This document shows positions 8,989 to 17,202 of a DNA stretch of 64,000 nucleotides, one piece after another. The translations under genes and the position numbers were made by a program. The notes below the pieces were generated by a model that saw nothing but the letters and a program-made list of their open reading frames with translations, ran no database searches and was not told where the DNA came from. Location: contig URAI01000004.1 of NCBI GenBank assembly GCA_900545725.1, positions 6,333 through 70,332 of the forward strand, read 5' to 3'. Source of the stretch: an uncultured Eubacterium sp. (GTDB lineage Bacteria > Bacillota > Clostridia > Lachnospirales > Lachnospiraceae). Position 1 is the stretch's first letter, and every line of letters starts with the position of its first letter.

Positions 8989-9384
8989 TTACTCTTTATC
9001 ATCCGGAAGGAAAAGGAATTTCCTCGTAGCAAGCAATGCAACGATACATAATACTCCTGCTACCATATTCATAACCGAAGAATGTGATACGATTATCTGT
9101 CGTGCTATTGCAAATAAAAGAACTTCTACTACAGTAGAAGCAGAGTGTTTACATAACATTTTGATAAGCTCAACACCAACCGCAAGGCTCATGGCATTTT
9201 CCATAAAGTATGTAAATACATCTTCATTGGAAAGCATAAAATTTATATCAAAAATATTAATTACAAGCTTCACAGATAAGAATATAATTACTACGATAAG
9301 AAGCAGTGATATAAACATCTCAAGATAATAAGATATTCCATATAGTTTTGAAAGTATCTTTTTTTTAATATCATTATTATTCAT
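8989..9384 (-). CDS. PsiE-like (phosphate-starvation-inducible) membrane protein
   Basis: 131-residue protein with about four membrane helices. The central stretch VGVELIKMLCKHS, followed by TVVEVLLFAIARQIIV, matches the conserved core of the PsiE family, named for phosphate-starvation induction in E. coli. The biochemical function is unknown for the family. The reading strand is minus. The open frame on the opposite strand over the same DNA is its shadow, because only the minus frame gives membrane helices and the family motif. An SD-like GGAG lies about 12 bp before the ATG. No Pho box was seen close to it. Confidence 0.75.
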   Translation of the reverse strand: MNNNDIKKKILSKLYGISYYLEMFISLLLIVVIIFLSVKLVINIFDINFMLSNEDVFTYFMENAMSLAVGVELIKMLCKHSASTVVEVLLFAIARQIIVSHSSVMNMVAGVLCIVALLATRKFLFLPDDKE

Positions 9385-9548
9385 GCAAATAAATTCTCCA
9401 TTCGTTTAAAATCCTATTAATAACATTAGCTGGGCAAAATAGGTTATAGATAACTATAAAAATATAATATCATAGAAATATCAGTATTGCTATATCAAAT
9501 ATTTCCATGTGTTAAGGTGTTTTGACATAAAGCGGTCTGCCATAGTCT

Positions 9549-10478
9549 CTATTTTTTCAGATAATCAGAATCATCCAGTGTATTAAGCTCCAATTCCTTA
9601 TGACCAAATGTTATGCTTTGGTGCGATTTTTTATATTTAAGAGGAGTTACATTCATAAATTTTTTAAATATTCTTTCAAAGTATGTGACACTGTCATAGC
9701 CAAGAATTGAGGCAACCTCTGATATGCTGTCTTGTGTATTTTCAAGAAGCTGCACAGCCTTTTTGATACGGAATATATTAATATATTCTGTGATGGTAAA
9801 TCCGGAATATTCCTTAAAAATACGGCATAAATAGTATTTGCTTAAGAAAAGTTCTTCTGACAACTCATCAAGTGAAATGGTATTCATATAATTTTTTTCA
9901 ATATATTCGGCTACAGAGGTTGCAGCGGTCTCCTTTGCATTACCGGCAGATGCTTCTACTAAAAGCTTGTCTGTCTTTATCTGTGTAAAACGGCTAAGCC
10001 AATGTAACAGGTCTATTTCAGTTCTTGTTTTATAACCATTTTTTTTATCTGTAAGCTCGTGGCGCAGATCATGGTACAGATTTAAAAATAATATGCGCTG
10101 TTCTTCATCAAGATGATATATTCCATAATTATGATGAAAGAAATCTACAAGTTTAAGTTCAGGATATTTACTATCATATTCACACATCTTTTCATAGTCA
10201 ATATATAGGATTACACGGTTATATCCTGTATCGTCAGGTCCGATTGAGCGGGTGGTATGTACAAGATTAGTATCAATAATTGTAAGGTCTCCGGCATAGG
10301 CATTGTAACTTCTATTATTAAAGAAGAACTGTCTTTCACCCTCAATAATATAAAATATCTCATATTGTGTATGAAAATGCTTAACTTTCATATCAAATTG
10401 TCCGTAACGGATTAACTGTTCAACAGAAATTCCTGGAATTTTTCCGAAAAATGTCAGCTTATTATCTTTATTTTCCAT
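9549..10478 (-). CDS. AraC-family regulator with cupin domain, probable rhamnose operon activator
   Basis: About 309 residues. The N-terminal part (~20-130) is a cupin-like ligand-binding domain (HFHTQYEIFYIIEGE). Residues ~195-295 hold two AraC-type HTH motifs (LSEELFLSKYYLCRIFKE and VASILGYDSVTYFERIFKK). It is transcribed divergently from the GH105-rhaMBAD operon, the usual arrangement for RhaR/RhaS-type activators, so it probably senses rhamnose or a pectin-derived sugar; this is inference. The start is the ATG at 10478 because the GGGGGAAG SD lies just before it and overlaps the in-frame upstream ATG at 10490. Confidence 0.82.
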   Translation of the reverse strand: MENKDNKLTFFGKIPGISVEQLIRYGQFDMKVKHFHTQYEIFYIIEGERQFFFNNRSYNAYAGDLTIIDTNLVHTTRSIGPDDTGYNRVILYIDYEKMCEYDSKYPELKLVDFFHHNYGIYHLDEEQRILFLNLYHDLRHELTDKKNGYKTRTEIDLLHWLSRFTQIKTDKLLVEASAGNAKETAATSVAEYIEKNYMNTISLDELSEELFLSKYYLCRIFKEYSGFTITEYINIFRIKKAVQLLENTQDSISEVASILGYDSVTYFERIFKKFMNVTPLKYKKSHQSITFGHKELELNTLDDSDYLKK

Positions 10479-10552
10479 AACTTCCCCCATAAATATTAAT
10501 GAATATAAAAAATTTTATCGTAATATTAAAAAAAAATCAACTTATAAAAATA

Positions 10553-10687
10553 AGGTGCAATATTGTATGAAAAAATTAAAACCTAAGCAATATCAGTTTA
10601 GAAATAAAAATAATGTGGATGATATAATTTATTTAACAGATAAGCAATGTAATTAGTGTTATTTATGGTAAAGACAGTGATTACATT
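10553..10687 (+). promoter_or_regulatory. Control region of the rhamnose operon
   Basis: The 237-bp divergent gap contains two direct copies of GCAATAT about 30 bp apart (near 10557 and 10587), a TATAAT at 10623-10628 with no good -35, as expected for an activator-dependent promoter, and an inverted repeat AATGTAATTA (10646-10655) / TGATTACATT (10678-10687) just before the GH105 gene. These are candidate AraC-protein sites and a leader hairpin. Assignment is by position only. Confidence 0.4.
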
Positions 10688-10715
10688 TTAGTTCAAAATA
10701 GAAAGGACAGAAAAT

Positions 10716-11837
10716 ATGAGTACTAAAAGAACTGATAAAAAAAAGATACAGGAAAAATTAGATTTAGTAATAGATAAGCTTATGAAACTTGGAGAACCTG
10801 ATAATAATGAGGAACTTTCAAAAGGTGGAGAGGCAATAGGCTTCTTTAAAAGAGATTTTGGAATTAAAGAATGGGACTGGCCGCAGGGAGTTGGTCTTTA
10901 TGGACTTTTAAAGATTATGAAATATCAGAATAACGAGGAATATAAGGAGTTTTTGTATAACTGGTTTAAGGACAATATTGCACAGGGACTTCCGTCTAAG
11001 AATATCAATACGACGACACCACTTCTTACACTTGTTGAATTAAATGAATATTATCATGATGCACAATTTGAAGAGCTCTGCCTTAAGTGGGCTGACTGGC
11101 TTATGGAATGTCTTCCAAGAACAAAGGAAAGAGGCTTCCAGCATGTGACAAGCGCTAATGGTGACAGGTTAGGCGTAAGATTAAATGAAAATGAGATGTG
11201 GATAGATACCATATTTATGACAGTATTGTTCTTAAATAAAATGGGTCAGAAATATAACCGTAAGGACTGGATAGATGAGTCAATACATCAGGTGCTTATG
11301 CATATTAAATATTTGTGTGATAAGCACACAGGATTGTTTTATCATGGATGGACATTTAACGAGATGAATAATTTTGGAGGAATATTCTGGTGTCGTGGAA
11401 ACAGTTGGTTTACACTTGGAATACTGGATTATATTGATATGTTTGAGGGAACGATGAATTCCGGTGTTAAGGAATTTGTTCTTGATACATATAAAGCACA
11501 GGTTGCAGCATTAAAAAGACTACAAAGCAGGAGTGGTCTATGGCATACGGTATTAGATGATCCTGCAAGCTATGAAGAAGTATCGGGAAGTGCAGCAATT
11601 ACAGCAGGAATATTAAAGGGTATTCATCTTGGCATATTAGATGATTCGTATCTTGAAGTGGCAGAAAGGGCAGTCAATGCTATTCTTAAAAATATTGATA
11701 AAGATGGTACGGTTCTTAATGTATCAGGTGGTACAGGAATGGGTTATGATGCAGAGCATTATAAGAATATACTGATAGCACCTATGGCATATGGACAGTC
11801 ACTTACAATATTAGCTCTTGCAGAGGCACTGGTATAA
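10716..11837 (+). CDS. Unsaturated rhamnogalacturonyl hydrolase (GH105 family)
   Basis: Cytoplasmic (alpha/alpha)6-barrel hydrolase that removes the unsaturated uronic acid left by rhamnogalacturonan lyases and thereby frees rhamnose. 373 residues, the usual length for YteR/RhiN proteins, with no signal peptide. Diagnostic stretches are EWDWPQGVGLYGL, the catalytic-region motif NEMWIDTIFM (Asp164 as likely general acid/base), HGWTFNEMNNFGG and FWCRGNSWFTLGI. It is the first gene of an operon with rhaM, rhaB, rhaA and rhaD, which makes a pectin-derived substrate likely. The SD GAAAGGACAG precedes ATG 10716. Confidence 0.88.
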   Translation: MSTKRTDKKKIQEKLDLVIDKLMKLGEPDNNEELSKGGEAIGFFKRDFGIKEWDWPQGVGLYGLLKIMKYQNNEEYKEFLYNWFKDNIAQGLPSKNINTTTPLLTLVELNEYYHDAQFEELCLKWADWLMECLPRTKERGFQHVTSANGDRLGVRLNENEMWIDTIFMTVLFLNKMGQKYNRKDWIDESIHQVLMHIKYLCDKHTGLFYHGWTFNEMNNFGGIFWCRGNSWFTLGILDYIDMFEGTMNSGVKEFVLDTYKAQVAALKRLQSRSGLWHTVLDDPASYEEVSGSAAITAGILKGIHLGILDDSYLEVAERAVNAILKNIDKDGTVLNVSGGTGMGYDAEHYKNILIAPMAYGQSLTILALAEALV

Positions 11838-11876
11838 CAGTGTGGAAATAAGGATTAGTGTGAAAGGATTATTATC

Positions 11877-12191
11877 ATGATTAGAAAAGCTTTTAAAATG
11901 TATCTTAATTCTGGGTGTGCGGCTGAATATGAAAAAAGACATAATGAGCTGTGGGATGAGATGAAGACAATGATACATGAATATGGTGGACATAATTATT
12001 CAATTTTTCTTGATAAGGATACCAATATTTTATATGCATATATAGAGATAGAAGATGAGAAGATGTGGGCCAAATCATCAGATACACCTATAAACAGAAA
12101 GTGGTGGGATTATATGGCACCGCTTATGAAGGTACATGATGATAACAGCCCTGTATGTGATGATTTATGCGGAGTATTTCATCTTGACTGA
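11877..12191 (+). CDS. rhaM: L-rhamnose mutarotase
   Basis: Small enzyme (104 residues) interconverting alpha- and beta-L-rhamnopyranose, supplying the anomer used by rhamnose isomerase. Family motifs are visible: YEKRHNELWDEM near the N-terminus, GGHNYSIFLD in the middle, and WWDYMAPLM...DDNSPV toward the C-terminus, with the conserved His, Tyr and Trp residues in place. The SD AAAGGA lies 9 bp before ATG 11877. It is the second gene of the GH105-rhaMBAD operon, 39 bp after GH105. Confidence 0.95.
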   Translation: MIRKAFKMYLNSGCAAEYEKRHNELWDEMKTMIHEYGGHNYSIFLDKDTNILYAYIEIEDEKMWAKSSDTPINRKWWDYMAPLMKVHDDNSPVCDDLCGVFHLD

Positions 12192-12265
12192 CATAGAAAA
12201 ATACACGTATGCGATAAATATATAAAAAGAATGTGTGTAAAAATAAACAGGAGGTATGATGATTT

Positions 12266-13675
12266 ATGAAACCTTTATATTATCTTGCTGTGGATATCGG
12301 GGCATCAAGCGGAAGACATATGCTTGCTACATATAATGATGGTAAGATGACACTTGAAGAGGTATACCGTTTTGAAAATGGAATGGATGATGATAATGGT
12401 AAAAAGACATGGGATACTGACAGACTCTTTAAGGAAATAATAAGTGGAATGATTCAGTGTAAGAAGATAGGTAAAGTGCCTGTAAGCATGTCAATTGATA
12501 CATGGGCGGTTGATTATGTACTTCTTGATGATAAGGACAGACGTATTGGAGATGCATACGGATACCGTGACAGCAGGACTGATAATATTGAAAATGAAGT
12601 ATATAAGATAATAAGTGAAGAGAGCCTGTATAAAAGAACCGGTATACAAAAGCAGAAGTTTAATACAATTTATCAGTTGATGGCAGATAAGGTAAAGGAG
12701 CCTGAAAGATTAAAAAATGCAAAGACATTTCTTATGCTTCCTGATTATTTCCAGTTTCTGCTTACAGGGCTTAAAGCATCAGAATATACCAACGCTACAT
12801 CCACACAGCTTGTAGATCCTCACACTAAGCAGTGGGATTATGAATTAATAGATATGCTTAAGCTTCCCAAAGATATATTTGGCGGGCTTAAAGCACCGGG
12901 GACGGTTCTTGGTACGTTAAGTAAAGATATACAAAGCAGGGTTGGATTTGATACTAAGGTGGTAATGTGCGCAAGCCATGATACAGCATCAGCTGTTATG
13001 GCAGTACCGGAAATATCTGATAATGTCTTATATATAAGCTCAGGTACATGGTCACTTATGGGAACAGAATTAAAAATGGCAGACTGTGATGATAATAGCA
13101 GAAAATATAATTTTACTAATGAGGGCGGATATGATTACAGATTCAGATATTTAAAAAATATTATGGGATTGTGGATGATACAGTCGGTAAGGCATGAATA
13201 TAATGATAAATATTCATTTGGAGAGCTTTGTGATATGGCTATGTCAGAGGATGGTTTTTCATCAAGAGTCGATGTAAATGATGAGAGTTTTCTTGCACCG
13301 GACAGCATGATTACGGCAGTAAGACAATTTTGTGAAAAAAATAACGAAAACGTACCTGATACTCCATCACAAATCGCCGCTGTAATATATAAAAGTCTTG
13401 CTGACAGCTATAAGGATACAATGTTACAGATACAAAATAATCTCAATACTTCCTATGATGCTATACATGTAATAGGCGGTGGCTCTAATGCAGAATATCT
13501 TAACCGTCTTACAGCTGATGCGACAGGTGTAAGGGTTATGGCAGGACCTTCAGAGGCAACTGCAATAGGAAATATAATGGCACAGATGTTAGCTTTTAAT
13601 GTATTTGATAATTTAACGGCTGCAAGGCAATGCATAAAAAGGTCATTTGATATTAAAGAATATAATCCAGTGTAA
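12266..13675 (+). CDS. rhaB: Rhamnulokinase
   Basis: FGGY-family sugar kinase phosphorylating L-rhamnulose to L-rhamnulose 1-phosphate. 469 residues. The N-terminal phosphate-binding loop DIGASSGRHM, the ...SIDTWAVDYVLLD strand, the hydrolase-fold motif SSGTWSLMG and the C-terminal VIGGGSNAEYLNRLTADATG are typical. CAGGAGGT precedes ATG 12266 with 9 bp spacing. Its substrate comes from RhaA and its product goes to RhaD, both encoded downstream. Confidence 0.95.
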   Translation: MKPLYYLAVDIGASSGRHMLATYNDGKMTLEEVYRFENGMDDDNGKKTWDTDRLFKEIISGMIQCKKIGKVPVSMSIDTWAVDYVLLDDKDRRIGDAYGYRDSRTDNIENEVYKIISEESLYKRTGIQKQKFNTIYQLMADKVKEPERLKNAKTFLMLPDYFQFLLTGLKASEYTNATSTQLVDPHTKQWDYELIDMLKLPKDIFGGLKAPGTVLGTLSKDIQSRVGFDTKVVMCASHDTASAVMAVPEISDNVLYISSGTWSLMGTELKMADCDDNSRKYNFTNEGGYDYRFRYLKNIMGLWMIQSVRHEYNDKYSFGELCDMAMSEDGFSSRVDVNDESFLAPDSMITAVRQFCEKNNENVPDTPSQIAAVIYKSLADSYKDTMLQIQNNLNTSYDAIHVIGGGSNAEYLNRLTADATGVRVMAGPSEATAIGNIMAQMLAFNVFDNLTAARQCIKRSFDIKEYNPV

Positions 13676-13780
13676 AATTATCAGGTTAGTGCCTGTGATT
13701 AAAAAACAAAAACACATGATAAAAATCATAATTTAAAATTAATCAAAAAAATATATATTAGTAAAAACGGAGGAATGATA

Positions 13781-15016
13781 ATGAATAGTGAAAGATATGA
13801 ATCAGCAAAAAAGATGTATGAAAAAATAGGAGTTGATACAGAAGCGGCTATTAAAAGATTAAAAGATATTCCTGTATCGATGCATTGCTGGCAGGGTGAT
13901 GATGTTATAGGCTTTGACAGTAAAGAAGCATTATCAGGAGGAATACAGACAACAGGCAATTATCCCGGAAAGGCAGTTACACCAGAGCAGCTTATGATGG
14001 ATATGGAAAAGGTAATAAGTCTTGTTCCTGGAAAGAAAAAGCTCAATCTTCATGCGAGCTATGCAATAATAGATGATGATTCTGACAGGGCGCATATACA
14101 GCCAAAACATTTTAAACCGTGGGTAGAATTTGCAAAGAAACATAATATGGGCATAGATTTTAATCCTACATTTTTCTCACATCCGATGGTAAAGGATGGA
14201 CTTACATTATCATCACCTGATGATGAAGTAAGACATTATTGGATAGAGCATGGCAGAAGATGTGTTGAAATTTCACAGTATTTTGCAGAACAGACGGGTA
14301 TTCCCTGTGTAATGAATATATGGATACCTGATGGATATAAAGATATTCCTGCAGATAGATTAGGACCAAGAAAAAGATATAAAGAGTCATTAGATGAGAT
14401 ACTATCAGTGCCATATGATAAGAGAAAAGTATATATATGTCTTGAATCTAAGGTATTTGGAATTGGTGTGGAATCTTATACGGTAGGTTCAGCGGAATTC
14501 TGCATGAATTATGTGGCAAAGGCCGGAATTACGCCGCTTATGGATAATGGACATTATCATCCTACAGAGGTTGTGTCAGATAAAATATCTTCAATGCTTT
14601 TATTTAATGATAAGCTGGCACTTCATATTACAAGACCGGTAAGATGGGACAGTGACCATGTAGTATTATTTGATGATGAGACAAAAGAGATTGCAAAGGA
14701 AATAGTAAGAGCAGATGCCCTTGATAAAGTATTTATAGCAACTGATTACTTTGATGCATCTATTAACCGTATAGCTGCATGGGTAACAGGAATGAGAAGT
14801 GTACAAAAAGCTCTTTTATATGCCCTTTTAGAGCCAGCTGATTTAAAACAGTTACAAAATGATGGCAGATTTACAGAACTTATGGCAGCACAGGAGGAAT
14901 TAAAGGTAATGCCATTTGGAGATATATGGCAGGAATATTTGTCAAGAGAAAATGTACAAAGTGATTATATAAGTGAAGTTAAAAAATACGAAAAGGAAGT
15001 TCTGGAGGTAAGATAA
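13781..15016 (+). CDS. rhaA: L-rhamnose isomerase
   Basis: Metal-dependent TIM-barrel isomerase converting L-rhamnose to L-rhamnulose. About 411 residues, close to the E. coli enzyme. Conserved stretches include SMHCWQGDDV near the N-terminus, LNLHASYA, GIDFNPTFFSHP, CLESKVFGIGVESYTVGS with metal-ligand acids, and MDNGHYHPTE. The start is ATG 13781, 7 bp after ACGGAGGA; an in-frame ATG at 13775 directly abuts the SD and is less likely. The 105-bp gap after rhaB contains only a weak CAGG/CCTG hairpin and the SD. Confidence 0.95.
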   Translation: MNSERYESAKKMYEKIGVDTEAAIKRLKDIPVSMHCWQGDDVIGFDSKEALSGGIQTTGNYPGKAVTPEQLMMDMEKVISLVPGKKKLNLHASYAIIDDDSDRAHIQPKHFKPWVEFAKKHNMGIDFNPTFFSHPMVKDGLTLSSPDDEVRHYWIEHGRRCVEISQYFAEQTGIPCVMNIWIPDGYKDIPADRLGPRKRYKESLDEILSVPYDKRKVYICLESKVFGIGVESYTVGSAEFCMNYVAKAGITPLMDNGHYHPTEVVSDKISSMLLFNDKLALHITRPVRWDSDHVVLFDDETKEIAKEIVRADALDKVFIATDYFDASINRIAAWVTGMRSVQKALLYALLEPADLKQLQNDGRFTELMAAQEELKVMPFGDIWQEYLSRENVQSDYISEVKKYEKEVLEVR

Positions 15017-15017
15017 A

Positions 15018-15833
15018 ATGAAAGATATATTAACGGCGCCATTTGTAAAGGAAATGTGTGATACAACAGCCAATATGTACCGTCTTGGATGGGATGAAAG
15101 AAATGGCGGAAATATAAGCTATATGTTAGACGAAGCAGAGGTAAGAGAGTATCTTGATGTCAATAATGTGATAAGAACTATTCCTACAGGATTTCAGGCA
15201 GACAGTCTGGTTGGAAAGATATTTATTGTAACAGGCACAGGTAAATATTTTAAAAATGTAGAAAAGGATCCGGAAAATAATCTTGGGATTATAAGAATTG
15301 CAAAGGATGGCACAACAGCAGAACTCCTTTGGGGATATAGGGATGGTGGAAGATTTACAAGTGAGCTTCCGGCACATCTTATGAGCCATATGGCGCGTTT
15401 GTCAGTCGATAAGGATAACAGAGTCGTAATACATTCACACCCTACTAATACGCTTGCAATGAATTTTGTACATGAGCTTGATGAAAAGAAATTTACACAT
15501 ACTCTGTGGGAAATGTGTACAGAATGTATTGTAGTATTTCCTGATGGTGTAGGAATACTTCCATGGATGCTTTGTGGAACTAATGAAATAGGTGAAGCAA
15601 CGGCCAGAAAGATGAAAGAATTCAGGCTCGTAATATGGGGAATGCATGGAATATACGGTGCTGGAAAGAGCTTAGATGAGACATTTGGACTTATTGAAAC
15701 AGTAGAAAAAGCGGCACAGATTTACATGCTTACTGCCGGTCTTGAAAGAAAAAATACGATTAAAGATGAAGATATGGTAAAGCTCGCTGAGTATTTTGGT
15801 GTAGATTATAGAAAGGACTTTCTTGATATTTAA
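15018..15833 (+). CDS. rhaD: Rhamnulose-1-phosphate aldolase
   Basis: Class II zinc aldolase cleaving L-rhamnulose 1-phosphate to dihydroxyacetone phosphate and L-lactaldehyde. 271 residues versus 274 in E. coli. Visible motifs are GWDERNGGNIS near the N-terminus, the zinc-binding HSHPTN (in VVIHSHPTNTLAM) and WGMHGIYGAG carrying a further His ligand. The start codon lies one base after the rhaA stop with GGAGGT upstream, so translation is coupled. Last gene of the operon, followed by a terminator. No rhamnose transporter or lactaldehyde reductase is adjacent. Confidence 0.95.
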   Translation: MKDILTAPFVKEMCDTTANMYRLGWDERNGGNISYMLDEAEVREYLDVNNVIRTIPTGFQADSLVGKIFIVTGTGKYFKNVEKDPENNLGIIRIAKDGTTAELLWGYRDGGRFTSELPAHLMSHMARLSVDKDNRVVIHSHPTNTLAMNFVHELDEKKFTHTLWEMCTECIVVFPDGVGILPWMLCGTNEIGEATARKMKEFRLVIWGMHGIYGAGKSLDETFGLIETVEKAAQIYMLTAGLERKNTIKDEDMVKLAEYFGVDYRKDFLDI

Positions 15834-15850
15834 AGAGTGATTATAAAAAT

Positions 15851-15895
15851 AAATGACTGTCAAACTAAGATATATCTGGTGGGACAGTCATTTTT
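15851..15895 (+). terminator. Intrinsic terminator of the rhamnose operon
   Basis: AAATGACTGTC (15851-15861) pairs with GACAGTCATTT (15883-15893) and a T run follows. It lies 17 bp after the rhaD stop. Confidence 0.85.
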
Positions 15896-15918
15896 AATAT
15901 ATGCTGAATGTATTGAAA

Positions 15919-15979
15919 AATACGTTTGTATATATCTAAGTCTAAGATATCCATTCCCTATAGAAGAAGGGAAAACAAT
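15919..15979 (+). ncRNA. Two-hairpin RNA element, copy 1 (undescribed)
   Basis: After AATACGTTT, ATATCT (15932-15937) pairs with AGATAT (15945-15950) around a 7-nt loop containing AGTCT. A second stem, TTCCC (15954-15958) with GGGAA (15969-15973), has a loop beginning TATAG, and AACAAT follows. A similar element at 16740-16795 keeps both stems with compensatory changes. No known RNA class was recognised. Further downstream, GCTGTGC and GCATAGC near 16020-16040 can form another hairpin. Confidence 0.55.
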
Positions 15980-16110
15980 ATTTTCTCGGTCATAGGTTTA
16001 ATCTCTGATAAAAATTACGCTGTGCTAGGATTGCATAGCCAGTTACAATAATCTTGTAAACAGCAAATAGATAAAAGAGTAGAACACACATTGTATAAGA
16101 AACATAAAGC

Positions 16111-16222
16111 AGTATTTTGTGTCGCAGGCGTCGCAAAGTAGCCCTTATCGCAGAGCCAAATCTGACATTTGGCTCACAATTCCTCCGGCATTAGAAATGC
16201 CTGCGGAATGGAGATTAATATG
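16111..16222 (+). repeat. Dispersed modular repeat, copy 2, upstream of the 36-codon ORF
   Basis: Contains TTTTGTGTCGCAGGCGTCGC leading to CAAAGTAGCC, like TTTGTACCGCAGGTGTCACA at 48254, then GGCATTAGAAATGCC and CTGCGGAATGGAGATTAATA ending at the ATG of the small ORF. The last part is almost identical to the copies before sbcD and copA. AGCCAAAT and ATTTGGCT near 16154-16173 form an extra hairpin here. Confidence 0.6.
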
Positions 16223-16330
16223 AGATTAGATGCTTTAACTATTAATGCGTTACCGGGAATTATTATTTTTGTGTCAGGACTTGTAACCGTTGGGAAAATA
16301 TTATTTTCAGGATATGTGGAAGCTAAGTAA
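16220..16330 (+). CDS. Small single-span membrane peptide, 36 residues
   Basis: ATG 16220 lies behind the repeat-borne SD GGAATGGAG and encodes 36 residues with one clear hydrophobic segment (PGIIIFVSGLVTVG). It ends at TAA 16328-16330. It is the only coding candidate between rhaD and csoR, and a strong terminator lies 190 bp downstream. Nothing recognisable by family. It may be a small membrane protein, or a chance ORF downstream of a repeat that carries an SD. The stretch 16331-16521 shows no other gene. Confidence 0.4.
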   Translation: MRLDALTINALPGIIIFVSGLVTVGKILFSGYVEAK

Positions 16331-16521
16331 TAAAAAGAGAGCCTGAATATGGCTGTTATGGATTGTCTGTGTATTTAATAACTGTATGATTATGAAAATA
16401 AAATATAAAATTCCACAAAATAATAATATGTAATAATGAGACCTAAAAAGGCATTAAATACATAAACATCTTATAAGAATCAGAAACATGATAAAAATAT
16501 TATATAATGTAAATAATAAGT

Positions 16522-16562
16522 AGTAAGGCTGCACACCATATATGATGTGCAGCCTTACTTTG
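16522..16562 (+). terminator. Strong intrinsic terminator
   Basis: AGTAAGGCTGCAC (16522-16534) pairs perfectly with GTGCAGCCTTACT (16547-16559), followed by TTG and an AT-rich stretch. It ends the transcription unit containing the 36-codon ORF and two-hairpin copy 1, or belongs to an unrecognised RNA. The stretch 16563-16739 is AT-rich and holds nothing I can name. Confidence 0.8.
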
Positions 16563-16739
16563 TAATATATTTAGGAAAAATGAAAAATAGTTGTATGATG
16601 TCTATATATGATTATGGCTAATTAAAAATATATATACACCATTAACAAACCAACTAAGATGAATTATATACTATAATGTTAAAAATGTCAAATATAAAAA
16701 TGAAATAAAATAAAAATTATGCAAATTGCACATAATAAT

Positions 16740-16795
16740 AATACGTTTATATCTCAGTCTTAGATGTCCCATCCTCTATAGGGAGGAAAAACAAT
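16740..16795 (+). ncRNA. Two-hairpin RNA element, copy 2 (undescribed)
   Basis: Same order as copy 1 at 15919: AATACGTTT, then ATATCT (16749-16754) with AGATGT (16762-16767), loop CAGTCTT, then TCCTC (16772-16776) with GAGGA (16783-16787), loop TATAGG, then AAAACAAT. Relative to copy 1, two base pairs of the second stem change on both sides (T-A to C-G, C-G to T-A). Downstream, AAGAGGG precedes a five-codon ORF (MNIKF, from about 16830). Confidence 0.55.
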
Positions 16796-16919
16796 TGCAG
16801 GCAAATATTGAAACAAGAGGGATAAATCAATGAATATTAAATTTTAATGGTTTAACATATCTTATTGGTGTGGATAGTTTTAGATTATTGGCAAATATTT
16901 ATCATAATGAGAAAAACTA

Positions 16920-16948
16920 TTGACATGTTATATTTTATTATATATTAT
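16920..16948 (+). promoter_or_regulatory. Promoter of the csoR-copA operon
   Basis: TTGACA at 16920-16925, a 17-bp spacer and TATTAT at 16943-16948. The predicted transcription start falls inside the CsoR-type operator. Confidence 0.75.
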
Positions 16949-16950
16949 CT

Positions 16951-16975
16951 TAATATACCCTGGTGGGGTATTATA
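16951..16975 (+). promoter_or_regulatory. CsoR-type copper operator
   Basis: ATACCC (16955-16960), TGGTG, then GGGTAT (16966-16971): an interrupted palindrome of the TACCC...GGGTA type known for CsoR repressors. It covers the predicted start point of transcription directly after the -10 box, so bound CsoR would block initiation and Cu(I) would relieve it. Family knowledge plus position; not tested. Confidence 0.75.
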
Positions 16976-17124
16976 TGGAGTATACTTTATATTAATATTA
17001 TATTACATAAGGCTGTCTGTTTTCGGGCATAACATATAGCTGATGGTAATGTAATTATTTTTCCGGATTAATCAATTAACAGTTTATTTGTTTTTAAGAA
17101 GAACAGATATCTTTCAGATGCCCG

Positions 17125-17202
17125 GATGGCAGAAGAAAAATCGCCTGTGCGGATTTCTTTCGCCTTTTTGCAACAAAAGTTTCTTAGAAATGGAGATTGA
17201 GT
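17125..17202 (+). repeat. Dispersed modular repeat, copy 3 (long form), supplying the csoR ribosome-binding site
   Basis: Begins GATGGCAGAAGAAAAA and continues through CTGTGCGGA, a TTTCTTTCG segment and AGAAATGGAGATTGAGT up to the csoR ATG. It aligns over its whole ~78 bp with the copy at 48286-48361, and at both ends with the shorter copy before sbcD. The untranslated leader of csoR is therefore repeat-derived. Confidence 0.6.

Noticed and set aside
8972..9328. 118-codon open frame on the + strand
   Set aside because: It mirrors the PsiE-like gene on the minus strand; only the minus frame has membrane helices, a family motif and an SD.
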